Shown one piece after another: positions 28,894-38,905 of a DNA stretch of 63,428 nucleotides. The notes under the pieces were generated by a model. That model ran no database searches. It saw only the letters and a list, made by a program, of their open reading frames with translations, and was not told where the DNA came from. Within the stretch, counting starts at the first letter, position 1. The number at the start of each line of letters is the position of its first letter. The translations under genes and the position numbers were made by a program. Source of the stretch: Schlesneria paludicola DSM 18645 (GTDB lineage Bacteria > Planctomycetota > Planctomycetia > Planctomycetales > Planctomycetaceae); the NCBI GenBank assembly GCA_945876035.1, contig CAMCMU010000027.1, positions 1-63,428 of the forward strand, written 5' to 3'.

Positions 28894-29277
28894 TCAGGAC
28901 AGATTCTGCTGCAGTAACTGCAACATCCATTCGCCGCGAGGAACGTCCGGTTGATCTCCCGCTGGCTCACGCCCCAACTGCAACAAAAGGTGCTCAGCCT
29001 GTTCATAAGAGCAGTAACGCTCCCACCGCGCGACCAGACGCTGGAAGTCATCGTCGCGTAACGCATCCGCAACAGAGGAATGCTTGGCAAGTTGATGCGC
29101 CTTGTTGGATTCAACAAGGCGCGTTCGACAATATTCTGCCACAGCCAGCCAACCCGCTCGGCAGGCTTCGATACTGGCCAGCAAAAGAAAGCGGTCTCGC
29201 ACGAGGAATTGCTGCTTCTCATGCGAAAGCACGGCCAATTGAACGTAGGCACACATGGCCAATTCATGGTCACGCAT
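28894..29277 (-). CDS. Conserved planctomycete protein of unknown function
   Basis: A 127-residue, mostly alpha-helical protein (MRDHELAMCAYVQLAVLSHE at the start, RAGWLAVAEYCRTRLVESNK in the middle, RWERYCSYEQAEHLLLQLG near the end). The pattern is one I remember from other planctomycetes, where it is hypothetical. GAGGG sits ahead of the ATG at 29277. The gene is convergent with glnS, with ends 58 bases apart. The helical repeats suggest a scaffold-like fold, but no function can be claimed. Confidence 0.7.
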   Translation of the reverse strand: MRDHELAMCAYVQLAVLSHEKQQFLVRDRFLLLASIEACRAGWLAVAEYCRTRLVESNKAHQLAKHSSVADALRDDDFQRLVARWERYCSYEQAEHLLLQLGREPAGDQPDVPRGEWMLQLLQQNLS

Positions 29278-29802
29278 CTGTCACCCTCAGAAACACGCGG
29301 TGGTTCAAATGGAGGTTTGCGAGTCGCCCTTCGTGATTCATGAGCAGAATCGATGGCGGCTGACGCGTTCTGGCAAACAACAATGAAAGCTCCCTGTTAT
29401 GAATCGACATCCGCCAGAACATTCTGGCCGTTTCCTGAGGAAACTCAAATTGCGGCCGGTTCACAAGAGTCATCATCGAGAGATGTTAAGCGAGCCCCAC
29501 CGGCGTTGCCAGTGGGGCTTGTCACGGCAAATGTCGAACTCTTCGAAAATTGATCATCTCGACATCTTCTTTTGACGAACGGCCTGCCGTCTCGAAATTT
29601 CCCCTGTTACTGTATTTTTATGTGATCCTTCCCAAACAGCATCCGCACCACGGAATCAATGCTTCGCAGAGAGGCGGCTGACTCGATTCCCAAGACTCGC
29701 GTTGCGGGCTACCTTATAGCCTACCTATCGGGACAGGTTTCGATGCGGACCTTATTTCAAAACGCTCATGAATCGCCGATCAAAAACGGCTTGGATCATC
29801 CG
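29278..29802. other. Intergenic and serS leader
   Basis: No gene is seen. A hairpin with 8-bp arms (AGCCCCAC at 29493-29500, GTGGGGCT at 29512-29519) lies between the divergent neighbours. No T-run follows on either strand. An in-frame extension upstream of serS starts at 29659 but does not resemble SerRS. Confidence 0.4.
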
Positions 29803-31077
29803 ATGCTTGACCTTCAATTTGTTTGTGACAATCTTGAAACTATCCGAGTGAATTGCGTAGACCGTCACGTCGAGGTGGATTTGCAATGCATCGTCTCTCT
29901 GCGTGAGAAACGGGCGATCTTAATCACGGAAACCGACCTGATACGACACGAGCAGAAGGACACAGCGAGTCTGATTCCGAAGGCGGCGGCGGCTGACAAA
30001 CCGGCGTTGCTCGAAAAGGGTCGCGCGTTGCGAGAACGCGTGACGCAAAAGGAGGTGGAGTTAGCGGCAGTCGAGGCGGATGTTCGCAGCGCGTTGATGA
30101 CGATCCCCAATCTGACTCACCCCGAGACACCGCGGGGAGGAGAAGCCGAATCAAAAATAGTGCGAACTTGGGGTTCCCCGCCAACGTTCGACTTCAAGCC
30201 CCTCGATCACGTGGCCCTCTCCGAGAAGCACGATCTGATCGACTTTGAAGCCGGCGCATTGGTCACGGGGAGCGGGTTCTACTTTCTGAAGAATGAGGCT
30301 GTTTTACTTGAGTTAGCGCTGACACAATATGCCGTCCACAAACTCATCAAACACGGATTCACTGTTCATACGACTCCCGACATGGCGCGAATGGAAATTT
30401 TGGAAGGGACGGGCTACCAGCCACGCGGGAATGAGACTCAGATTTATTCGATTGCTGGAACAGACCTTTGCTTGGTGGCGACAGCAGAGATTACTCTCGG
30501 AGGCAGTTTGAAGGATCAAATTCTCAACATCGACAGATTGCCGATAAAAGTCGCTGGTATCTCACACTGTTTTCGCACGGAAGCAGGAGCTGCCGGCAAA
30601 GCCAGTCGCGGCATCTACCGCGTCCATCAGTTTACAAAAATTGAAATGTTTGGCTTTACGGCTCCGGATGTTGTCACATCGGATGCCGTTCATTCGGAAA
30701 TCGTCGCCATTGAGGAGGAACTCTTTCAAGGATTGGGGATTCCGTATCGAGTTTTGGACATCGCCTCGGGTGATCTTGGCGGACCGGCCTACCGCAAGTT
30801 TGATCTTGAAGCGTGGATGCCAGGCCGTGGTGCCGCGGGGGAATGGGGGGAAATTACGTCGGCCTCAAATTGTACGGATTTTCAATCTCGACGCCTTGGT
30901 ATCCGCTGCAAGTCACCCAACTGGAAAGGGACGAAGTTCGTTCACACACTGAACGGCACTGCGATCGCAGTGACTCGCGCAATCATCGCAATCTTGGAAA
31001 ACTATCAACAGGCTGACGGCAGCATCATCGTGCCGGAAGTGCTGCGTCCATGGGTCGGCAAGAACAAAATCGGTTAA
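29803..31077 (+). CDS. serS: Seryl-tRNA synthetase
   Basis: A class II synthetase of 424 residues. The start at 29803 (MLDLQFVCDNLETIRVNC) matches the normal SerRS N-terminus; a start at 29659 would add 48 residues with no counterpart. Residues about 30-100 form the long antiparallel helical arm that contacts the tRNA-Ser variable loop. Motif 2 is FRTEAGAAGKASRGIYRVHQF (position 2 arginines visible). Motif 3 is NGTAIAVTRAIIAILENYQ. It makes Ser-tRNA-Ser, also the precursor for selenocysteine if present. Confidence 0.97.
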   Translation: MLDLQFVCDNLETIRVNCVDRHVEVDLQCIVSLREKRAILITETDLIRHEQKDTASLIPKAAAADKPALLEKGRALRERVTQKEVELAAVEADVRSALMTIPNLTHPETPRGGEAESKIVRTWGSPPTFDFKPLDHVALSEKHDLIDFEAGALVTGSGFYFLKNEAVLLELALTQYAVHKLIKHGFTVHTTPDMARMEILEGTGYQPRGNETQIYSIAGTDLCLVATAEITLGGSLKDQILNIDRLPIKVAGISHCFRTEAGAAGKASRGIYRVHQFTKIEMFGFTAPDVVTSDAVHSEIVAIEEELFQGLGIPYRVLDIASGDLGGPAYRKFDLEAWMPGRGAAGEWGEITSASNCTDFQSRRLGIRCKSPNWKGTKFVHTLNGTAIAVTRAIIAILENYQQADGSIIVPEVLRPWVGKNKIG

Positions 31078-31596
31078 AACGACGTCCATTTGAGCTTGAA
31101 GGTCGCCCACCCAAGGACATCGGCAGCGGTCACAGATTCTGCCTCCGTTTCTGCGAGATGTCTCGGAGCAGATGCCGTACTAAGTCTTGTTTTTGCAGAC
31201 TCCATCGACCTTGCTAGATGCGGCTCTAGCCGAGTCGTCCGTTGAACGAGCCGATTCGACATCGCAACGATGTGTCTGTTCGCCTGTGGCACAGCACCAA
31301 CAACGCTCAACCAGATCCCGTGGCATTCTTGATCGCTGGAAAAGCGGTCCTCGCACCGAACAGTCCCCGCGTGGAATCGGAATCGTCTGTAAAAAACGAT
31401 TGCAAATCTCTGACGGAATGGCGTGTTCATTGCGAACAGAGGGGGAGCCTTAGCCTCCCTTAACACCTGTTTCAACGAACCACAGCGGACAGAGCGGTTC
31501 GACACATCCGCGATGTCCTCACAACCCTAAATCCGCGAGCCCCGCGGACTAAAACGGACCACTGAAGCGATGTATCAAATTAAGAGATTGGCCACT
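31078..31596. other. Intergenic between convergent serS and rplU
   Basis: About 520 bases with no supported gene. A short palindrome (TCCGCG...CGCGGA) lies around 31532-31548. L27 (rpmA), which normally follows L21, is not here. Confidence 0.45.
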
Positions 31597-31965
31597 TCAG
31601 AGAGTCGACACACCGTCAGTCGAAGAAATATCGGAGACTTCGAGATTCGGAATGGAAATCCCGACGATCTTCACCCGAGTATATTTTTGGCGGTGACCGG
31701 TGTGGCGGCGAGAAGCATTACGGCGATAGTGCTTCTGAATTTCCAATTTAATGCCCTTCATGACGGCCATTACCACTTCGCCGGTAACGGTTGCACCTTC
31801 GATCAGCGGACGACCCACGACACTGTCGCCCCCGCCATTGGCAAGCAACACCTTGTCGAACGTCATCATTTGCCCGTCTTGGACATCGCTTCGCAAATCA
31901 ACCGCCAAGATATCTCCTTGGCGAACCTTGTACTGACGACTGCCATCTTCAAAAACTGCAAACAT
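31597..31965 (-). CDS. rplU: 50S ribosomal protein L21
   Basis: The product is 122 residues from the ATG at 31965 (MFAVFEDGSRQYKVRQGD). The L21 core is clear: KVLLANGGGDSVVGRPLIEG, VTGEVV, and the basic IQKHYRRNASRRHTGHRQKYT that contacts 23S rRNA. The family is usually about 103 residues, and this copy has a ~20-residue tail with no known match. A longer in-frame start at 32064 is rejected since L21 begins at MFAVF. It sits 127 bases downstream of the RNase E/G gene, an order shared with other bacteria. rpmA is not adjacent. Confidence 0.95.
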   Translation of the reverse strand: MFAVFEDGSRQYKVRQGDILAVDLRSDVQDGQMMTFDKVLLANGGGDSVVGRPLIEGATVTGEVVMAVMKGIKLEIQKHYRRNASRRHTGHRQKYTRVKIVGISIPNLEVSDISSTDGVSTL

Positions 31966-32092
31966 TTCGATCCGCCCTTCGCCAGTGAACCAATCAACTG
32001 TTGAACAGCCGATTGATGAAGTCAAAACCTGAACCGTTGCAACGGGTTTCACATGCAGGAGCACACATTGCTATGCTCCCCATGATAATTGA

Positions 32093-33730
32093 TCAGCCCC
32101 TCGATTTCGAGTCCGGCTGCATTAGATTTTTAACTTCCGTACCAGCCTCATTGGTGCAATGGAATTGAAGATGCTCCGGGCCGACTGCGGTTAGTCCATG
32201 AATGTTGATAACAACTTCGTACATTTCTTCCAGGTGTGTGATATCACGTCGCTTGCGATTATTTAAAAAAGCGGCCACCCTTTCGTGGACATCCACCGCA
32301 ACACGACGTACCTCTTCCCGATTGGCATGAGTCATCAGCAATCGCATGACATCAATCACCATGCTTTCGGCGGTCTTCACCTGACCTGTCCCTGCGCAAC
32401 AGGGACAATCCTCATAAACGCTTCGTCGCAACGAGGGGCGAATTCGTTGCCGCGTCATTTCTATCAGCCCGAACGGGCTGATAGAAATGATTTTTGTGCG
32501 GGCACGATCTCTTTTGACGGCATTAAACAACGCTCGTTCGACACCTCGACGGTGCCGCTCATCACGCATATCAATAAAGTCATTGATAATGACACCGCCC
32601 AGATCGCGAAGGCGTATTTGACGACTTATTTCCTCAGCCGCTCTCAAATTGACCTGATAGGCATTCTCTTCGGCATCATCGTCCATTCGAAAATTACCAC
32701 TGTTGACATCGATTGCGACCAGAGCTTCGGTTTGGTCGATGACAATCGACCCTCCCCCCTTCATGGGGACGTGGCGGCACTGGATGCGGCTGATTTCACG
32801 CTCGATATCGTACTGATTGAACAGTGGCTCACGACCCTCATAAAGCTTAACGCTATCAACTTGGCGGGGAAGTACGATGCTCATGAATTCGCGAGCACGC
32901 TGAAAGGCCCGCGGTTCATCGATCCAAATCGTATCGATCTGTGTGCTGTAAATGTCTCGAATCGTGCGAATGATCATGTCGCTCTCTTCGTAGATATCGA
33001 CAGGAGCCGGAAACTTTTGAACCCGGCTGACGATGACCTTCCACAAACGCAATAAATAGTTGAGATCGCGTTGCAGATCCGCTTGTGATTGATCGACGCC
33101 GGCGGTACGGATGATAAATCCGAGACCCTCTGGCGGGCTGAGGTCTCGCAAGATTCGCTTGAGCCGCTTCCTCGCATCCTCATCAGCAATTTTTCGGCTG
33201 ACTCCCACACGTTGCAGGCCGGGCATCAGAACAAGATATCTGCCAGGAATGCTGACATAGGTCGAAAGTGTTGGGCCCTTTGAGCCAATTCCGCCTTTAA
33301 TGACTTGAACCAGCACTTCGCTGCCGCGTTGAAAAATCTCCTGAATTGGTGGTTTATTGCGAGCATCCCGCTCATTGAACCGGCCTCGAACACCCGCCGA
33401 ACTACTGCGTCCCTCCACACCCTCTGCCGCATCCAGATCATCCCCGTCTTCATCGATGTCGCTGATCTCGCCATTCTTCTCCACAAGATGCCGATAGTAC
33501 TGGTATTCCACGTCACTTACGTGCAGAAATCCGTTACGGCCGACACCGAAATCAACGAATACCGCTTGGATACTGGGTTCGATATTTACGACTCGGCCCT
33601 TATAAATGTTGCCGACATAATTTTCGAGGCTGTTTCGCTCGACGTACAACTCCTCCAGAACACCATCTTCCACAATCGCGATTCGGCTTTCCTCCGGTTG
33701 GAGGACGTTGATCAACATTTCCTTTTTCAT
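32093..33730 (-). CDS. rng: Ribonuclease E/G family protein
   Basis: The product is 545 residues from the ATG at 33730, with AAAAGGG upstream. An S1 RNA-binding domain (about 30-130: YVGNIYKGRVVNIEPSIQAV) contains a ~50-residue acidic insertion (DIDEDGDDLDAAEGVEG). The catalytic DNase I-like subdomain follows, with magnesium-binding aspartates in VAIDVNSG and IINDFIDMRD. The zinc-link CPCCAGTGQVK follows. There is no long C-terminal degradosome scaffold, so this is closer to RNase G or short RNase E. It would process rRNA and decay mRNA 5'-monophosphate-dependently. It lies directly upstream of rplU on the same strand, likely one transcript. Confidence 0.92.
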   Translation of the reverse strand: MKKEMLINVLQPEESRIAIVEDGVLEELYVERNSLENYVGNIYKGRVVNIEPSIQAVFVDFGVGRNGFLHVSDVEYQYYRHLVEKNGEISDIDEDGDDLDAAEGVEGRSSSAGVRGRFNERDARNKPPIQEIFQRGSEVLVQVIKGGIGSKGPTLSTYVSIPGRYLVLMPGLQRVGVSRKIADEDARKRLKRILRDLSPPEGLGFIIRTAGVDQSQADLQRDLNYLLRLWKVIVSRVQKFPAPVDIYEESDMIIRTIRDIYSTQIDTIWIDEPRAFQRAREFMSIVLPRQVDSVKLYEGREPLFNQYDIEREISRIQCRHVPMKGGGSIVIDQTEALVAIDVNSGNFRMDDDAEENAYQVNLRAAEEISRQIRLRDLGGVIINDFIDMRDERHRRGVERALFNAVKRDRARTKIISISPFGLIEMTRQRIRPSLRRSVYEDCPCCAGTGQVKTAESMVIDVMRLLMTHANREEVRRVAVDVHERVAAFLNNRKRRDITHLEEMYEVVINIHGLTAVGPEHLQFHCTNEAGTEVKNLMQPDSKSRG

Positions 33731-34353
33731 CGCATACCCTTTTGAGGAAGCGAGTGCGTTCATGACAATCTGCCAATGATGTCACTGCCGAATGATCCCC
33801 ACACGAGCGGGCAGCATTCGATGCCGCCGATTCACCATGTGAGAAAAGTGGCCACGGAGATCTCCGTTGGCGCACCATCAGCGACAGGACTTCAAAAGAC
33901 AGATCACAGCGAACTGACGTGCCGGCGACATGCCACGAGGAATGAGAATTCCCGCTGGCGTCTCCTGTTGGAATGCAAACCCGTTTACACCGTGATTTCC
34001 GCCAAATCCGATTCCGGTGCAAATAGTCGCGACATTCGGTGGAAACAGAGTGAACCAATCGCCGAGGGGATTGGTCAGACACCTGCTGACTCGAGTGACG
34101 ATTTCTCGCCTCAAGAGGGATTTGTTCCACGCATACCAAACATTCCGACCGAGGTGCGTCAGCAATGCTCGAGACCATCAACTGTTGATCGGTCACGTCG
34201 TTGCTTCGTTCTAGAACGCGGCTCGCGTTGAGCTCAAATCGTCCGTTATCACCCGGCACACAAATACGCACTCTGCCCAAACCTATTTTGAATTATTTCC
34301 AATCAATAACACTGCGGATGGCGACGGCCAAGTCCGCTTCAACAAGCCTTATC
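33731..34353. other. Intergenic upstream of the RNase gene
   Basis: About 620 bases with no supported gene. It probably holds the RNase promoter and leader. Autoregulatory 5' leaders are common for RNase E, but no structure is asserted here. Confidence 0.4.
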
Positions 34354-36105
34354 TCAATCTGAGTCGAACAACTCAGGGCAGAGTTTTTTGAGCTCTCGCC
34401 GCAAATAGCTTTCAACATCCCGAGCAACATCGATTTCGCCAGCATGCGTAGCGATCTTCTCGGCCTTTTCGATGGTCAACTTTCGAATCAATTCCTTCAG
34501 TTCTGGTATGGCGTGCGGCGTGACACTGATTTGACGAATCCCCAATCCCACGAGTAGCGGTAGAAAGAGCGGATTCGTACTCATTTGTCCACAAACACAC
34601 ACCGGAATGTCGTACTTGCGTGCCGCATTCACTACCATCCGGATCAACCTCAAAATCGACGGATCACCCTCTCGATACAAATAGGCAACACCCTGATCCG
34701 CACGGTCGACGGCTAGAGTGTACTGAATTAGGTCGTTAGTCCCAAGCGAGAAAAAATCGACTTCACTGGCAAATTCCTCCGCCATGATTGCCGCGGCGGG
34801 TACTTCAACCATCATACCCACCGGCACATCGCGGCGAAACGGCACACCCTGCTCTTCTAAATCGTCGATAACATCCCCCAAAACCATCCTCGCTTGCCGA
34901 AACTCGAGCAGTGTGGAGATTAAGGGAAACATGATGCGCAGATCGCCCAATACCGCCGCACGAAGTACCGCACGAAGTTGAGTCTTAAACAACTGAAGTT
35001 GCTGTAAGCTCAACCGAATGCTGCGAATACTCAACGCCGGGTTGACGCTTGCGGAGTATTCACCGCGTAGCGAACTAGGCAACTTATCCGATCCCAGATC
35101 AAGAGTCCTGATCACGACCGGCTGTTCTGGAAACGCTTTCAATACCTGACAATAGGCCCGATAATGGTCTTCTTCAGTCGGTTCACGATTTGACTCGAGA
35201 TACAAGAACTCCGTCCGGTAAAGCCCAACCCCGGCAGCCCCCTTCTCTCGGCACGGCTCTGCCTCCGTCGGAAACTCAATGTTTCCCATGACGCTGATGC
35301 TGACACCATCCTGCGTCTCACAAGGAAGCTCTCGTTGAGAATGCAATCGCCGCTCGTGATTGCGGAACCGAACCTCCATGTTGCGATACTTCACCAGTGT
35401 GATGTCATCGGGATCAATGATGATCACACCCTGACTCCCATCGATGATCACGGTCTCCGCCCCAGAGACGTCATCCAAAAACTTGCCGACACCCACAACC
35501 GCTGGAATCTCTAACGCGCCAGCGAGAATGGCGGTATGACTCGTATAGCCGCCGACCTCGGTGGCAAATCCTAACACGAACCTGCGGTCGATATTCGCGG
35601 TTTCGCTTGGCGTTAAATTATTTGCCAGTAAAATGATCGGAGATGTCAACTGAGACAACTCTTCACGCTGTTCTCCGAGCAACAGTCGCAACAGTCGCTT
35701 TTCCAGATCGGAGATATCAACCGACCTGTCGGACAAGTACTGGCCGCCAAGATCTTGCAACCGCCGGGAGTACTGCCGTAGGACTTGACTCGCAGCGTAC
35801 TCCGCTGACTGATGCCCTTGAATCCGACCTTCAATTTCGGAGATCAAATGGAGATCCCGAGCCATCATCAGGTGCGCCGAGAAGATGGCGGCGTACTGAT
35901 CTCCCAACCGTTCTCGTGCCAATTGCTCGTTATCTTGAATTTCTTGGCGCACAGCTTCCATGGCTGCGTGAAAACGCGATAATTCGCCCGGCACAGCCGT
36001 CGTCGAAATCAGACGCTGTGGAATGCGAAAATTTTCAATTCCCAACAACATCGCTGGAGCGATAGCCACGCCCGGAGAAACAGCTATTCCGCGTCTAATC
36101 AACAT
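34354..36105 (-). CDS. ptsI: Phosphotransferase system enzyme I (PEP-protein phosphotransferase)
   Basis: The 583-residue cytoplasmic enzyme takes phosphate from PEP and passes it to HPr. The phosphorylated histidine is in GGYTSHTAILAG (H190). The PEP-binding barrel shows GVGLYRTEFLYLE, VVIRTLDLGSDK and MMVEVPAAAIMAEEFASEVDFF; VCVCGQMSTNPLFLPLL carries the active-site Cys. Length and order of domains match canonical EI (HPr-binding helices, phosphohistidine domain, TIM barrel). It is the last gene of a minus-strand cluster with HPr, EIIA and HPF. No EIIB/C is present. Confidence 0.95.
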   Translation of the reverse strand: MLIRRGIAVSPGVAIAPAMLLGIENFRIPQRLISTTAVPGELSRFHAAMEAVRQEIQDNEQLARERLGDQYAAIFSAHLMMARDLHLISEIEGRIQGHQSAEYAASQVLRQYSRRLQDLGGQYLSDRSVDISDLEKRLLRLLLGEQREELSQLTSPIILLANNLTPSETANIDRRFVLGFATEVGGYTSHTAILAGALEIPAVVGVGKFLDDVSGAETVIIDGSQGVIIIDPDDITLVKYRNMEVRFRNHERRLHSQRELPCETQDGVSISVMGNIEFPTEAEPCREKGAAGVGLYRTEFLYLESNREPTEEDHYRAYCQVLKAFPEQPVVIRTLDLGSDKLPSSLRGEYSASVNPALSIRSIRLSLQQLQLFKTQLRAVLRAAVLGDLRIMFPLISTLLEFRQARMVLGDVIDDLEEQGVPFRRDVPVGMMVEVPAAAIMAEEFASEVDFFSLGTNDLIQYTLAVDRADQGVAYLYREGDPSILRLIRMVVNAARKYDIPVCVCGQMSTNPLFLPLLVGLGIRQISVTPHAIPELKELIRKLTIEKAEKIATHAGEIDVARDVESYLRRELKKLCPELFDSD

Positions 36106-36265
36106 GCGGTGGAATTCGAGAAATTTGTTAAAAAGAGGATCATCATCCGCTCATCATTTCGATTGAGTGTTCTTCAAACTCTAAAACGCCTCTCGACTTC
36201 AATCCGCAAGAGCACGGCCCGTTCTCGAACTAAGGTTCCGAACGCTGGCTGAAACTATTCAACAA

Positions 36266-36568
36266 TCAATTCGCTCGCGCAGAGACCTCAGCAATCTCAA
36301 AGTCTGACTCAATCAAGGTCACCAACTGTTGAACCGCACTTTCTGCGTCTTCTCCAGTGGCTTCAACATTCAATTGCGTTCCTGCATCCGCACCCAACGT
36401 GAGTAGATGCAGAAAACTTTTCGCATCGACACGATTTAATCCTCGAGTCACATTGATTTGGCTGAGAAAAGACTGTGCCTTACGCGCTATGACTTCCAAG
36501 GGCCGCATGTGCAATCCCTTCGAATTGCGAACCGTTGCTTGCAAACTGTGGTGAGCGGAATTCGCCAT
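36266..36568 (-). CDS. ptsH: Phosphocarrier protein HPr
   Basis: The product is 100 residues from the ATG at 36568, with GAGG just upstream; a GTG six bases further up is possible. The phospho-acceptor histidine is in NSKGLHMRPLEVIARKA (H20), where GLHARP is usual. A serine at AKSFLHLLTLG (S51) sits where the regulatory HPr Ser-46 would be, so regulation by an HPr kinase is possible, though no hprK is in the window. HPr passes phosphate from EI to EIIA. It lies between the EIIA and EI genes. Confidence 0.95.
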   Translation of the reverse strand: MANSAHHSLQATVRNSKGLHMRPLEVIARKAQSFLSQINVTRGLNRVDAKSFLHLLTLGADAGTQLNVEATGEDAESAVQQLVTLIESDFEIAEVSARAN

Positions 36569-36688
36569 TTTCACCTCGAGGGTTCTTGTTTGGACGATCT
36601 CGGGAGCTCCTCCAATTGCTCTTGCTTGCAGTCAAAAATTTGATGTGCTCACTCGAGAATTTCTGGACAGCCACCCTTTTCAGAACAT

Positions 36689-37159
36689 TCAAATTTCGTT
36701 GTTGTCCGCCTCTGTCAAGAGTTCCCAAATTCTTTCTGCCGTGTTGCACTGACGCAAAAACTTGCAAAACTTTTCGTTCCGAAGATGCCGCGAGATATTC
36801 TCTAACCCTCGAAGATGATCACCCGGACGATCGGGAGGGGAGATCAAAAGAAACATAACATAAACGGCCTCTCCGTCGAGGCTTGCGAAATCAACGCCAA
36901 CATTAGAGACGGCAATTGCCGCAATCAATTTATCAACGGAAGGATGTTTGGTATGAGGCACCGCGACACCGCGTCCGATACCTGTCGACCCCAATTCTTC
37001 TCGTTTCAGAATCGCAGCAACGATTCCTTCTGTGTCCGATTCCTTGATACTGCCGGTGTTCTGTAACGCAGCCACCATCAATCGAATTGCGGACTCCTTC
37101 GACCCCGCAGGCATGTTCGGAATCACTGCGGCCTGTACAACGAAGTCGCACAACTTCAT
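36689..37159 (-). CDS. PTS EIIA domain protein (fructose/nitrogen-type)
   Basis: A single-domain EIIA of 156 residues in the mannitol/fructose and PtsN superfamily. The phosphorylated histidine is in [14 protein letters not shown] (H69), the signature context for this family. [22 protein letters not shown] is a conserved helix-loop of the same fold. With no EIIB or EIIC gene attached, it is most likely a PtsN-like regulator receiving phosphate from HPr, not a sugar transporter part. AGAGAGG precedes the ATG. It is placed between the hpf and ptsH genes. Confidence 0.92.
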   Translation of the reverse strand: MKLCDFVVQAAVIPNMPAGSKESAIRLMVAALQNTGSIKESDTEGIVAAILKREELGSTGIGRGVAVPHTKHPSVDKLIAAIAVSNVGVDFASLDGEAVYVMFLLISPPDRPGDHLRGLENISRHLRNEKFCKFLRQCNTAERIWELLTEADNNEI

Positions 37160-37327
37160 GAAAAACCTCTCTTATTTCGCGCACAAATCAACAGCTTTTC
37201 GCGCACAGATCAACGGAATCGGTGGAATTTTCATCCGTTTTGCTTAGTCTCGAGTCGGTCACAATAGCAATAGCTGATGTTCACTACAAATACGTGGGGA
37301 CTGATGATGAGAGATGTTTTTGGACCT

Positions 37328-37678
37328 TCAATCTTCGATCTCCTCACTTTCGTCACTCTGAATTGGTAGTTCGCTCAGGCTCGGCCCTCGATGATCCTGA
37401 ATTTTCTCCTTGTACTTGCGGAGTTGTTGCTCCATCTTGTGCAATGCGGAGTCGAACGCAACGGTGGCATCCGCGTCTGTCTCTGTGGCCACAAGGTCAT
37501 GCCGATGTTCCGCATCAACCAAAATTTCGACTGTTGATTGTCCACTGGAAAAATTCACCGTTATTCCGATGGATGTCAAACGGCCGAAAAACGTCAATAA
37601 TTTTTCCGCCTTTTGGGACATATAGTCATGGTTACTCTGACTAATGGTTCCGTGACGGCAGGTGATAGAAACTTGCAT
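37328..37678 (-). CDS. hpf: Ribosome hibernation-promoting factor (short HPF/YfiA family)
   Basis: The product is 116 residues from the ATG at 37678 (MQVSITCRHGTISQSNHDYM); AAAGGAG is placed eleven bases upstream. The beta-alpha-beta HPF fold is recognisable (YMSQKAEKLLTFFGRLTSIG, then STVEILVDAEHRHDL and ALHKMEQQLRKYKEK). It binds the small subunit in stationary phase and blocks translation. The family's long form has a C-terminal dimerisation domain; this one stops after an acidic tail and so is the short form. An hpf next to EIIA and HPr is a common arrangement. A longer in-frame start (37747) is rejected. Confidence 0.92.
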   Translation of the reverse strand: MQVSITCRHGTISQSNHDYMSQKAEKLLTFFGRLTSIGITVNFSSGQSTVEILVDAEHRHDLVATETDADATVAFDSALHKMEQQLRKYKEKIQDHRGPSLSELPIQSDESEEIED

Positions 37679-38905
37679 CGAAAACAACTCCTTTCGGATG
37701 ACCCGTATCCGAACAGCGAAAATTTTCAAACAAACTGCCTGAAACAATTGGCAGACGAAACGATCTCGATTGCTGATTTCCGTTCAAAACAGTGATTCGA
37801 CGACACGTGTCGGCCGAAACCCGCGTTGGCCCCAAGGCTACCACAGCAAGCTTACCGCAATCGAATGAAAAGTCTATCAAGCCAAAGCACAGATGAAAAA
37901 TTCCAAAAATCGCGCGTACAAGAATCGCTGTCCGTTGAAACCCGAGAAATCCGGCAATGACCAACGACCAAGAAGACCGTATCGAAAAACTGCTGCCGAG
38001 AGCCGATTCGCCGATCCAAACGCTGAAATTGCGTTGAACCGCCCCGTGAAAACATTTTAAGAGTGACCGAAGTTCCCGCGGAGCAATAAGAAACGTGTGC
38101 TGTCCTGCTCAGCGGAAGGGACCGGGCGTCGTTGGCTCATCCGACATTCTTTTGTGGAATTCTGGTGCCGTAAAGGCGGGAGAAGGAATCCGAGCCGACT
38201 CCAAAATTCAAACGGTGATGCGGCCTGCCCGTCAGAACACTGTTGTGGGGCCTGAAGCCGTAAAACTCGGGAAACTCCGATGATCGTTGCCCATTGTTGC
38301 AGGCTCACCAAGTCCATCCCCAGAAATGAAAGCGTCTGTGTGAGGACATGCTTCAACATCGAATCCGCGATCCCGACGCACACACTTCGTCCCTCAAATC
38401 GTTCTAGCCGAGAAAACCGCTTCGATGGCAAATCGCAAGTACCAGCCGCATGGCAAACGAGGCTTGACGATGCAAACGCCCAAACGGCGGCCGTTTTTCC
38501 AAAGCAGATTCCGGCGAGTTCCACGGAGTCGATCTGTCACTTCTGGCAAGCGGTATGCTAAGCGTTCTCCCCGTATTCACCTAAAAACTGTTGTTGCACG
38601 CTCAATCTGCCAGAGCTTGACTCCCCATAGGCGGGGAGTCTGGGTCGGTCTCGAGCCGACCGTGCGACAGGGACTCAAGCCCATTCATTTATGGAAATAC
38701 CGGGTTCCCCGATCGCGTCTCGACACACGCTGGAAACTCAGAGGCTCCAGACGTACGGTTCCTCCAAGGCCGAAGACGTGTTGCAAACCGGCGCCCGCTA
38801 GTGACGGTTTCGACGATAACTCAACAGCTGTCGCAAGGCTCTTGGAGTGTCTCCGCCTCGAGTCTCTCGGTGGCCGCATTTCACCGAGTCTTGAACCGTC
38901 TCTCG
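37679..38905. other. Intergenic, 1.2 kb, one hairpin
   Basis: No gene with supporting evidence. Frames here are long on paper but unrecognised and overlap on both strands; the longest, minus strand 38057-38524, has no ribosome binding site. The hairpin at 38619-38640 is listed separately. Confidence 0.4.
38619..38640. repeat. Hairpin, perfect 8-bp arms
   Basis: GACTCCCC at 38619-38626 pairs with GGGGAGTC at 38633-38640 around the loop ATAGGC. No T-run follows. It lies in an otherwise unassigned gap. Confidence 0.5.

Noticed and set aside
31532-31548. Short palindrome TCCGCG-CGCGGA near the serS/rplU junction
   Set aside because: Too short (6-bp arms) and no T-run; not distinguishable from chance although similar strings may recur in the genome.
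38057-38524. Long minus-strand open frame in the gap before mutS
   Set aside because: No ribosome binding site, no recognisable motif, and an equally long frame overlaps on the other strand.
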